A stretch of 6,183 nucleotides of DNA. Source: Lachnospiraceae bacterium (GTDB lineage Bacteria > Bacillota > Clostridia > Lachnospirales > Lachnospiraceae). Positions 1 to 5,234 of the stretch are shown here, piece by piece. The stretch spans positions 4,861-11,043 of the forward strand of contig JAAUZS010000113.1 of assembly GCA_014804495.1 (NCBI GenBank), written 5' to 3'. The position numbers and the translations under genes are program-made. Each line of letters begins with the position of its first letter. The stretch's first letter is position 1. The notes under the pieces are model-generated. The model was not told the DNA's origin. It did no database searches and saw only the letters and a list, made by a program, of their open reading frames with translations.

Positions 1-1061
1 CTGATGGCAGTATCGACATCGAGCAGACAAAAGTAATGGTAGACCTTTTTATGGAAGCAGGGTTTACATATTATGATACTGCGTATGTATATGATAACGG
101 TGAATCAGAGAAAGTGGCAAAGGCTGCGCTTGTAGACCGTTACCCCAGAGAGAGCTACACTTTATGTACAAAACTGTGTGCATGGATGGGCGAACATAGT
201 GAAAAAGCTGCCAAACAACAGTTTTACACAAGCCTTGAACGTACCGGTGCGGGGTATTTTGATTACTACCTGCTTCATGCATTGCAGCGCAGCAACTACA
301 AGGTATATGATGAATTTCATATATGGGACTTTGTAAAAGAACAAAAGGAAAAGGGACTTATCAAGAATTACGGATTCTCATTCCATGCAGATCCGGAGCT
401 TTTGGAAGAACTTCTGAATGACCATTCCGACGTAGATTTTGTGCAATTGCAGATAAACTACGCCGATTGGGAGAATCCGGGAGTACAGGCGCGTAAGTGC
501 TGGGAGATTGCGCGTAAGCACGGTAAGTCAATTACTATAATGGAACCCGTCAAAGGCGGTGCGCTGGCAGACCCGGTACCTGAGGTACAGGACATATTAA
601 AAACAGCCAACCCTAATGCGTCGCTTGCATCATGGGCAGTACGCTTTGCGGCATCTTTGGACGGCATCATTACGGTACTTTCAGGTATGTCTGACATCGA
701 ACAGATGAAGGATAATATTTCCTATATGAAGGACTTTAAGCCGCTTAGTGAAGAGGAACAGTCGGTTATCCGCAGAGCGCAGAATGTACTTGAGGGAGAT
801 AAAGCAATTCCTTGTACGGCATGCCATTACTGCACCGATGGCTGCCCTAAGAACATACCGATTCCGGAGATATTCTCGGTGAAGAACCGCCAGAGGGGGA
901 ATGCTGAATTCCGTGGCAGAAGAGAGTATACAATTGCCACGCAGGGAAAGGGCAGGGCTTCCGACTGTATTGCGTGCGGTCAGTGCGAAAACGCTTGTCC
1001 GCAGCAGATTAATGTTATTACAAGGCTGAAAGACTGTGCGGCGCAGTTTGAGCAGGAATAA
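1..1061 (+). CDS. Aldo/keto reductase with C-terminal 2x[4Fe-4S] ferredoxin domain (AKR1), 5' end missing
   Basis: A cytoplasmic NAD(P)H-type oxidoreductase: an aldo/keto reductase TIM barrel fused to a bacterial ferredoxin domain (the family of COG1453-type predicted oxidoreductases). The frame is open from base 3 to the left edge, and alignment with the second copy at 5235 suggests only about 22 N-terminal residues lie outside; the ATG at base 36 is internal. Numbering from that Met, the AKR tetrad is visible: Asp14 (in YYDTA), Tyr19, Lys46 (CTKL) and His81 (LLHAL). The barrel continues through the MEPVKGG and LSGMS motifs. Two clusters are implied by Cys260/263/266/270-Pro and Cys311/314/317/321-Pro. 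Electrons probably pass between NAD(P)H and a carrier through these clusters, but the substrate is unknown. The TAA at 1059-1061 is followed by a non-coding stretch without a clear terminator. Confidence 0.93.
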   Translation, partial: DGSIDIEQTKVMVDLFMEAGFTYYDTAYVYDNGESEKVAKAALVDRYPRESYTLCTKLCAWMGEHSEKAAKQQFYTSLERTGAGYFDYYLLHALQRSNYKVYDEFHIWDFVKEQKEKGLIKNYGFSFHADPELLEELLNDHSDVDFVQLQINYADWENPGVQARKCWEIARKHGKSITIMEPVKGGALADPVPEVQDILKTANPNASLASWAVRFAASLDGIITVLSGMSDIEQMKDNISYMKDFKPLSEEEQSVIRRAQNVLEGDKAIPCTACHYCTDGCPKNIPIPEIFSVKNRQRGNAEFRGRREYTIATQGKGRASDCIACGQCENACPQQINVITRLKDCAAQFEQE

Positions 1062-1201
1062 GAAGCAGGAGCTGCGCACTAACATAGTGTGATGGTTGAA
1101 TATTGAATAATATGTACCATATTCGCATATGCTGAAAATGTAATTGCATTCCGCGCGAGTCTAGTGTAGAATGTAATTAGAAAAGCTGTGAATCAGCGGT
1201 G

Positions 1202-1324
1202 GGTTGACACCTAAAATCTGATACCTTTTCCGAACGTAGGTGTCGGAGGCTGGCAGGCAGCGGAAAAACCTGTTATTATCCGGACATAGGTGCCGGAGGT
1301 TGGCAGACAACGGAAAAATCAACC
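1202..1324 (+). other. Possible structured RNA or repeat-family element (strand assumed)
   Basis: GGTTGA at 1202-1207 is complementary to TCAACC at 1319-1324, which would close a domain containing two similar hairpins 50 bases apart (see the repeat entry). A competing pairing, GACACCT 1206-1212 with AGGTGTC 1238-1244, would exclude the first hairpin, so two alternative folds can be drawn. I do not recognise a known riboswitch or other RNA family here. The element could equally be a copy of a dispersed non-coding repeat. Strand is inferred only from the direction of the neighbouring genes and the downstream hairpin with its T-rich tail. Confidence 0.35.
1230..1319. repeat. Imperfect tandem direct repeat, two copies with 50-bp period
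   Basis: Bases 1230-1269 and 1280-1319 match at about 33 of 40 positions. Each copy begins with a short hairpin around a nine-base loop AC(G/A)TAGGTG: CCGA/TCGG in the first copy (1230-1233 with 1243-1246) and CCGG/CCGG in the second (1280-1283 with 1293-1296). The A-T pair of copy 1 is replaced by G-C in copy 2, a compensatory change. Each copy continues with GGAGG(C/T)TGGCAG and an A-rich end CGGAAAAA. Only two copies are present, so this is not a CRISPR array. Confidence 0.7.
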
Positions 1325-1326
1325 AT

Positions 1327-1369
1327 GAGAAGGGAATGTTTTTTGCTGCGGCATTGGCATTCCCTTTTC
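1327..1369 (+). terminator. Long hairpin with T-rich tail: terminator or attenuator candidate
   Basis: AAGGGAATG (1330-1338) pairs perfectly with CATTCCCTT (1358-1366); a G-T, an A-T and a G-C pair extend this to 12 pairs (1327-1338 with 1358-1369). The 19-base loop can add an inner TGC/GCA stem (1344-1346 with 1351-1353). The 3' arm runs into TTTTCT and then AT-rich sequence. It sits just before the ribosome binding site of the PBECR4-like relic, so it could end an upstream transcript or act as an attenuator. The tail is not a clean run of T, hence moderate confidence. Confidence 0.45.
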
Positions 1370-1382
1370 TAAATAATATTTT

Positions 1383-1388
1383 AAAGGA
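1383..1388 (+). promoter_or_regulatory. Ribosome binding site setting the relic's start at ATG 1396
   Basis: AAAGGA lies seven bases before the ATG at 1396 but only one base before the ATG at 1390, so the protein most likely began MDKRRAIQ at 1396 rather than at 1390 or at the far upstream ATG at 1240. Confidence 0.55.
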
Positions 1389-1395
1389 TATGGTT

Positions 1396-1747
1396 ATGGA
1401 CAAAAGAAGAGCAATTCAGATTATGACAAGGGCAGCAGCATTATTTCATGAGAATTTAGAAGATCAAAAAGTTATTTTCATTTATGGTGTTCCTGCTGAA
1501 GTCAGAAGGCAGTTACAGTCAGGAAGTGAGAGACCGGAATACAAGACTGAATGTGCCAAACACGCTTTTGAAAAAGGATATCCGGGATGTTACGGCGTCC
1601 CCAGTGCAAAAAGTTTATGCTGTTTTTTCAAAAAACTATACGAAAGAAAAATATTCTGTACTGGAAAAGGCAGATAAGGGAATAGATATTAAAAAATGCT
1701 TTTTTGCAGAGGAAATAGAAAGAGTATTGGAAAGAGAGGCATTTTAA
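1396..1747 (+). pseudogene. PBECR4-like domain protein, internally deleted and frameshifted
   Basis: Two pieces in different frames read as the two ends of one protein. The first, from ATG 1396, gives MDKRRAIQIMTRAAALFHEN and then a segment ending in VIFIYGVPAEVRRQ. The second, from about 1530 to the TAA at 1745-1747, contains NVPNTLLKKDIRDV, KVYAVFSKNYTKEKYSVLEK and an acidic end. From memory both resemble the start and the finish of PBECR4 domains (phage Barnase-EndoU-ColicinE5/D-RelE-like nuclease group 4), which are clearly longer. I infer that the middle, including any active site, has been lost at a junction near 1520-1533, which also changed the frame. Left to itself, the first frame runs on as noise to a TAA at 1675-1677. 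The family call is by recognition only; the broken state is better supported than the name. Confidence 0.6.
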
Positions 1748-1882
1748 TATTTTGAAAAAGAACCTTGTCTTATTGCACTGTGGGAGAAAAAGAAGATTGC
1801 CCGTCAGAAGAGGTGCTATCTGTATTGATAGATATTCTTTGTGAACGTTCATGGTATAGAGACAATGAGATAACTGAGGGAT

Positions 1883-2002
1883 ATGTTCGGACATCCTCTT
1901 GACAAATTTACCACATTCTTAATAGTGGACAGAGAAAAATTCACAGTAGAATATTTTTCGGGAACATTCAGAGATGGATGGAGCAAGGAAATGACTGTTT
2001 AA
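1883..2002 (+). pseudogene. Short unassigned coding relic (39 codons)
   Basis: The frame from ATG 1883 to TAA 2000-2002 would give 39 residues with a well-formed amphipathic pattern (FTTFLIVDREKFTVEYFSG) and a Gly-Trp-Ser ending. GAGGG lies only two bases before the ATG, too close for normal initiation. The preceding reading frame 1 carries similarly protein-like sequence up to about 1899. I therefore read it as the C-terminal end of a frameshifted larger gene rather than a small protein. No family recognised. Confidence 0.35.
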
Positions 2003-2044
2003 ATTACAGATCCAATTGCGACATAAGATAAAGGAAGGTAATAG

Positions 2045-2152
2045 AAAATTACAATATCTAAGGGAACTACCGTGATTGGATATGCCGGAGAAAATTATGT
2101 ACTTGGGAGAGATAATTTATGGATAAGACTAATGGAAAGGGCAGAAAGATAG
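2045..2152 (+). pseudogene. Short unassigned coding relic lacking a start codon
   Basis: The frame AAA ATT ACA ATA TCT ... to the TAG at 2150-2152 encodes 35 residues with GTTVIGYAGENYVLG and a basic/acidic end. A good Shine-Dalgarno-like AAAGGAAGG (2031-2039) stands just upstream, but TAA TAG stop codons and no ATG lie between it and the frame. It may be the start of a gene that lost its initiation codon and its body. This is speculative; no family recognised. Confidence 0.25.
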
Positions 2153-2157
2153 AATAA
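2143..2157. repeat. Direct repeat, left copy, flanking the LysR relic
   Basis: AGAAAGATAGAATAA here matches AGAACGATAGAATAA at 2681-2695 at 14 of 15 positions. This copy ends exactly at the base before the LysR ATG, and the other begins right after the relic's final stop codon. Confidence 0.55.
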
Positions 2158-2680
2158 ATGATAAGACAGATTAAGTATTTTCAAGCCGTTATCCGTAACA
2201 ACAGCTTTTCGGAAGCAGCAGAAGAATGCCATATTTCCCAATCAGCAATCTCACAGCAGATACAGGCGCTAGAACGGGAGTTGGGATTTACTCTGCTTCA
2301 GCGTAAGGGACGAAAATTTGAACTGACGCCCGCAGATGAACAGGAATGTCTTAAGGTAGGATTCTTACGCTGTTACAGCGGACAGGAATTTCATCTTGCT
2401 TTGGAGGAATTTGCGGGAAAGTATCCGGATATACCGGTTGAGGTTTTCTATGGAAATCATGATGAACTGTATCATATGCTTATAGAAAATGAAGTAGATT
2501 TAGCGTTTAATGACCAACGCAGGGCGTTTTCGGATGAATTTATGAATAATCGTGAGGATTCCGTTGTATCGTGGTGATGAGCCGCTTAGGCGGAATTATT
2601 GTGCTTTTTGGAAAAAAGAAAATACAAAAAGGCTGTCGGAGGAATTCGCTGAAATTTTAAGAGGAAAGTTTGGAGTGTAA
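2158..2680 (+). pseudogene. LysR-family transcriptional regulator, two internal deletions and a frameshift
   Basis: The N-terminus is a standard LysR winged helix-turn-helix: IKYFQAVIRNNSFSEAAEEC, then HISQSAISQQIQALERELG, with the wing ending TPADEQE (residues 1-63). Typical LysR proteins then have a linker helix of roughly 30 residues. Here the sequence jumps directly to GFLRCYSG, the first strand of the effector domain, so the linker is missing. The effector domain runs to NDQRRAFSDEF (about residue 128), then breaks. The frame ends at 2577, but a second frame from about 2558 to the TAA at 2678-2680 encodes a LysR-like C-terminus, IPLYRGDEPLRRNYCAFWKK and about 20 more residues. Something over 100 residues of the ligand-binding core are gone. 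Normal LysR proteins are about 300 residues; the pieces here sum to about 170. It is on the same strand as the oxidoreductase genes and may once have regulated one of them. Any product would keep the DNA-binding part only. Confidence 0.85.
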
Positions 2681-2695
2681 AGAACGATAGAATAA
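2681..2695. repeat. Direct repeat, right copy, flanking the LysR relic
   Basis: AGAACGATAGAATAA begins at the base after the LysR relic's final TAA and repeats 2143-2157 with one mismatch. The shared GATAGAATAA core is exact. Confidence 0.55.
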
Positions 2696-2715
2696 GGATA
2701 TTGAATACGGGGCGA

Positions 2716-2721
2716 AGGGAG
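2716..2721 (+). promoter_or_regulatory. Ribosome binding site setting the lipoprotein start at ATG 2731
   Basis: AGGGAG lies nine bases before the ATG at 2731. A TTG at 2701 would extend the frame by ten codons but would place this site inside the gene, so 2731 is preferred. Confidence 0.7.
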
Positions 2722-2730
2722 AAACAGACC

Positions 2731-3726
2731 ATGACGAATATCCGAAAAATAGGAGCTTTTTTAAGGGAGAGGTTTGCAAACTGTACTTATTTACACGATG
2801 TGAGTTATCATATATTTTTATCAGTTGTAATTGGGATAGGTACAATACATCTGACAGGCTGTGGAAGCGAATTCGCGGCAGAGCCGACGGAAACCGCCAT
2901 CATATTTGATACGGACAGTGAAGAAGATAACTTTATTGAGGCAGAGACAGATACCCCTGTGTTGGAGGAAAATAAGGAAGAAACGCCAAGTCATATATCT
3001 CTTACGGACATTACATGGAAAGATTATAACGATGGAGCGTATGAGACGTTTCTTTATTTTTATTTCAGTAATGGAAGCATAGTGGATAAAGAACTTCAGT
3101 ATCCGAGTATTGTAAATAATATTGAATACAGAGATATTACCGGCGACGGAGAAGACGAAGTTATTGTATACATGGATATGATGAATAACGTACATGATAA
3201 TTATATGCTGGTAGATTTTTTTAGGATAGAGGAGGATACGGTAACAGAAATTTCTCCTTCAGTGGATATTCCGGAGTTGTCAGATAATCCATGCAATACG
3301 GAAGTCGTGAGCAATTATACGGAAGAATATGCGATTGTTCTGAGAATGGAAGATTATGGAAAAACAGGTGGTATTTTGTATACAAAGATGGAGATGACTA
3401 TCGGCTATGACAAAGAGCGCTGGAGGGTGATAAAGAAACAGGAAATACCGGATTGGAAACTTGCCTACCTTGACTATCTGGCGACTAATATAGATTTGGT
3501 TAGTGACGGGCTTTTCTGGCTGGCATATCTGGATGGGGATGAGACACCTGAACTAATTTTTTATGAAGATGATACGCAGTCCACTGTTTCTGTTCTCACC
3601 TGTGAAAATGGGGAAGCAAAAGAAATGGAATATCATTTTCAGGACGATGAGTTGGAAGAATATGGAAATGGAATGAACTTTGATGTATTGTGGAGTATTT
3701 TGGGAAGTTCTAATAACGATGAATAG
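2731..3726 (+). CDS. Acidic lipoprotein with two Asp-Gly-Asp repeat motifs, function unknown
   Basis: A 331-residue protein that appears intact. A long basic N-region (Arg5, Lys6, Arg12, Arg14) leads to a hydrophobic stretch (about residues 28-40) and a lipobox LTGC with the acceptor Cys44, so the mature protein should be lipid-anchored on the outer face of the membrane. A Glu/Asp/Thr-rich linker follows (about 45-78). The globular part holds DITGDGEDEVIVY at 135-147 and AYLDGDETPELIFY near 265-278. Such Asp-x-[Asp/Gly]-x-Gly/Asp-x-x-Glu-Leu/Val motifs recur in Clostridia surface lipoproteins and look like FG-GAP or calcium-loop repeats. WKLAYLDYL (242-250) before the second motif is typical of the same group. 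No enzyme motif is visible; binding or surface roles are guesses. It is followed closely by a terminator, so it seems to be a single-gene unit, and it does not belong functionally with the downstream operon. Confidence 0.8.
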   Translation: MTNIRKIGAFLRERFANCTYLHDVSYHIFLSVVIGIGTIHLTGCGSEFAAEPTETAIIFDTDSEEDNFIEAETDTPVLEENKEETPSHISLTDITWKDYNDGAYETFLYFYFSNGSIVDKELQYPSIVNNIEYRDITGDGEDEVIVYMDMMNNVHDNYMLVDFFRIEEDTVTEISPSVDIPELSDNPCNTEVVSNYTEEYAIVLRMEDYGKTGGILYTKMEMTIGYDKERWRVIKKQEIPDWKLAYLDYLATNIDLVSDGLFWLAYLDGDETPELIFYEDDTQSTVSVLTCENGEAKEMEYHFQDDELEEYGNGMNFDVLWSILGSSNNDE

Positions 3727-3728
3727 TG

Positions 3729-3755
3729 AATCGTCGCCGTAAAGTGACGATTTTT
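3729..3755 (+). terminator. Intrinsic terminator of the lipoprotein gene
   Basis: AATCGTCGC (3729-3737) pairs with GTGACGATT (3744-3752), including one G-T pair, around the six-base loop CGTAAA, and runs into a T tract (3751-3755). It starts three bases after the lipoprotein stop codon and separates that gene from the flavodoxin operon. Confidence 0.82.
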
Positions 3756-3793
3756 GTATAAGAAAAACTTATTAGAACTTAATGAAAATCGAA

Positions 3794-3822
3794 TTGATTG
3801 ATAAGACTCTTTTTAATAAAAT
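3794..3822 (+). promoter_or_regulatory. Probable sigma-A promoter of the flavodoxin-SDR-AKR operon
   Basis: A -35-like TTGATT (3794-3799) and a -10-like TAAAAT (3817-3822) are 17 bases apart, in an AT-rich stretch between the terminator and the operon's first gene, predicting a start near 3829 and a leader of about 35 bases. AATC/GATT half-sites with a five-base centre (3787-3799) overlap the -35 box and could be an operator, but that is weak evidence. Confidence 0.5.
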
Positions 3823-3852
3823 GTAAATATAAAAAATAAAGAGATATTTAAC

Positions 3853-3858
3853 AGGAGG
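3853..3858 (+). promoter_or_regulatory. Consensus ribosome binding site of the flavodoxin-like gene
   Basis: A full AGGAGG lies six bases before the ATG at 3865, the strongest translation signal in the window, and fixes that start. Confidence 0.85.
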
Positions 3859-3864
3859 ACTACT

Positions 3865-4371
3865 ATGAGAGAACTTATTTTATACTTTTCATGGGCAGAT
3901 GAAAATTATTTCGGTGGAAGTTTGAAATATATTGAAAAAGGCAACACAGAGGTTGTAGCAGAAAAAGCGGCTGCCATTACAGGTGCAGATTTATTCAAGG
4001 TTGTGCCTGTAAAACCTTATTCCGCAGATTACAACACCTGTATTGAACAGGCAAAGAAAGATTTACAAAGCGGCGTGCGTCCTGAAGTTGTGGCAATGCC
4101 TGAGAATATGGAACAGTATGATTTAGTGACAGTTATGTACCCTAATTATTGGGGAACAATGCCGATGCATATGTTCACGGTTCTTGAGCAGATTAATTTC
4201 GAGGGAAAAACAGTTCGTCCGGTATGTACCCATGAAGGAAGCGGAATGGGCAGAAGTGAAGCAGACTTAAAGAAATGCTGTCCGGGAGCAGTCATCAAAA
4301 AAGGTCTGGCAATTCAGGGAAGCAGCGTGGGAAGATGCGATTCCGCACTTAAAAATTGGCTGGAAGGGTGA
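3865..4371 (+). CDS. Flavodoxin-like FMN protein
   Basis: A 168-residue cytoplasmic protein of the flavodoxin fold, close to the Flavodoxin_4-type family. The first strand LILYFSW (4-10) is followed by a loop and GNTEVVAEK (26-34), so the FMN phosphate loop appears split by about 13 extra residues compared with classical flavodoxins, as is common in this subgroup. YPNYWGTMP (92-100) is the typical flavin-ring segment, and THEGSGMGRS (122-131) is the third flavin-contacting loop of this family. Expected role: FMN-dependent electron transfer or quinone/nitro reduction; the exact partner is unknown. It is the first gene of the operon and its TGA (4369-4371) is five bases before the next ATG, so translation is probably coupled. 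No sign of damage. Confidence 0.9.
   Translation: MRELILYFSWADENYFGGSLKYIEKGNTEVVAEKAAAITGADLFKVVPVKPYSADYNTCIEQAKKDLQSGVRPEVVAMPENMEQYDLVTVMYPNYWGTMPMHMFTVLEQINFEGKTVRPVCTHEGSGMGRSEADLKKCCPGAVIKKGLAIQGSSVGRCDSALKNWLEG
4362..4368 (+). promoter_or_regulatory. Ribosome binding site setting the SDR start at ATG 4377
   Basis: GGAAGGG, inside the end of the flavodoxin-like gene, lies eight bases before the ATG at 4377. An in-frame TTG at 4356 precedes this site and is not the start. Confidence 0.75.
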
Positions 4372-4376
4372 TTGAA

Positions 4377-5213
4377 ATGAAAAAAGAAGTTATGATTCTG
4401 ACAGGAGCAGGTCAGATTGGAATGGCGATTGCAAGACGCATGGGATATGGAAAAAAGATTGTCATGGGTGACAAGAACCTTGAAAATGCGAAAGCGATTG
4501 CAGAAATTATGAATAATGCAGGATTTGATGTAGAGCCTGTGGTAATGGATTTATCGTCACGGGAATCTATTCTGCAGCTGATAAATAAGGCGTTAAGCTA
4601 CGGTGAGATTAAGATACTCGTTAATGCCGCGGGAGTGTCGCCAAGCTAGGCGCCCATTGAAGCTATATTAAAAGTGGATTTATACGGCACTGCGGTATTA
4701 TTAGAAGAAGTCGGAAAAGTGATTGCAGAGGGCGGCGTTGGCGTAACGATTTCAAGCCAGTCAGGGCATCGGATGAAACAACTTACGCCGGAGGAAGATG
4801 AGCAGCTTGCCATAACGCCAACAGAAGAATTGTTAAATCTAGAGATTTTACAGCCCGAAAACATAAATGATACACTTCACGCTTATCAGATGGCGAAGCG
4901 CTGTAATGAAAAGCGTGTCATGTCTGAATCCGTAAAATGGGGAGAAAGAGGAGCGAGGCTGAATTCCATTTCTCCGGGAATTATTGTGACACCGCTTGCT
5001 ATCGATGAGTTTAACGGACCTCGGGGAGATTTATACAAAAATATGTTTGCAAAATGTCCTGCGGGCAGACCGGGTACGGCGGATGAGGTTGCGAACGTGG
5101 CAGAACTTTTGATGAGTCCGGCGGGAGCATTTATTACCGGGGCGGATTTCCTGATTGACGGCGGTGCAACGGCAAGTTATTATTACGGCCCGTTAAGACC
5201 GGAAAAGAAATAG
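4377..5213 (+). pseudogene. Short-chain dehydrogenase/reductase (SDR) interrupted by one in-frame TAG
   Basis: A 278-residue NAD(P)-dependent Rossmann-fold oxidoreductase read in a single frame, except that codon 91 (4647-4649) is TAG. Before it are the nucleotide-binding TGAGQIG (9-15), MDLSS (about 58-62) and the NAAG motif (83-86). After it come the ISSQSG serine segment (about 125-130), the catalytic Tyr170-Gln-Met-Ala-Lys174, SPGIIVTPL, and a full SDR C-terminus with FLIDGGA. Sequence runs SPS-stop-APIEAILKVDLYG, and from memory of the subfamily the stop sits where Gln (CAG) is expected, so one C-to-T change explains it. About 40 residues separate the Ser and Tyr motifs, more than in classical SDRs. 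Translation could restart at GTG 4674, but that product would lack the cofactor site. It is likely a recent knock-out, a sequencing error or an amber-suppressed gene. The next gene starts 21 bases downstream. Confidence 0.88.
4647..4649 (+). other. In-frame amber (TAG) codon inside the SDR gene
   Basis: The same frame is open and SDR-like on both sides. There is no frameshift and no lost motif, so this single base triplet is the only lesion visible in the gene. Confidence 0.9.
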
Positions 5214-5234
5214 AATAGAAAGGATTGCGATATT

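Larger units (their letters stand above)
1062..1395. other. Non-coding stretch between AKR1 and PBECR4-like relic
   Basis: No credible gene lies in these 334 bases. The first part (about 1080-1180) is AT-rich, with small palindromes such as GCATATGC at 1125-1132 and an imperfect inverted repeat around 1105-1124, but nothing that reads as a GC-rich terminator for the upstream gene. The second part (about 1202-1369) holds a tandem repeat and a long hairpin, listed separately. An open frame that begins at the ATG at 1240 runs through the repeats and is only a chance extension of the downstream relic. Confidence 0.6.
1748..2157 (+). other. Gene-free stretch with probable coding relics
   Basis: No intact gene is visible in these 410 bases, but three short stretches read like protein in changing frames. 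The first, about 1783-1899, includes CPSEEVLSVLIDILCERSWY. The second, 1883-2002, contains LDKFTTFLIVDREKFTVEYF and ends at a TAA. The third, 2045-2152, contains GTTVIGYAGENYVLGRDNLW. The first overlaps the second by a few codons in another frame, as expected of a frameshift. I could not assign a family to any of them. They are probably remains of one or more genes lost by the same decay as the flanking pseudogenes. Confidence 0.45.

Noticed and set aside
1041..1077. GCGCAG/CTGCGC pairing across the AKR1 stop codon as a terminator
   Set aside because: The loop is about 25 bases, the left arm is inside the gene, and no T tract follows.
681..1085. 134-codon reverse-strand open frame
   Set aside because: It is antisense to the conserved barrel and Fe-S region of AKR1 and has no recognisable protein features.
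1204..1209. Exact TTGACA resembling a -35 box
   Set aside because: No acceptable -10 box lies 16-18 bases downstream, and these bases take part in possible pairings of the repeat domain.
1230..1319. CRISPR array
   Set aside because: There are only two diverged copies with a roughly 10-base gap between them, and no spacer-like segments or cas genes.
1161..1403. 80-codon reverse-strand open frame over the repeat region
   Set aside because: It reads through both repeat units, giving internally repeated residues, with no ribosome binding site; it is best explained as a shadow of the repeat.
1240..1677. 145-codon open frame starting at ATG 1240
   Set aside because: Its first 50 codons run through the tandem repeat and hairpin and look like translated repeat; the ribosome binding site supports a start at 1396, and the end is out-of-frame noise after a deletion.
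2582..2593. CCGCTTAGGCGG hairpin as a terminator for the shortened LysR frame
   Set aside because: It lies inside the LysR C-terminal coding relic (Pro-Leu-Arg-Arg) and has no adjacent T run; a gap of 15 bases precedes the next run of T.
2701..2730. TTG at 2701 as start of the lipoprotein
   Set aside because: The Shine-Dalgarno AGGGAG lies within this extension and is correctly spaced for ATG 2731.
4674..5213. Independent gene starting at GTG 4674
   Set aside because: It is the continuation, in the same frame, of the SDR interrupted by TAG; it has no ribosome binding site and lacks the cofactor-binding half.
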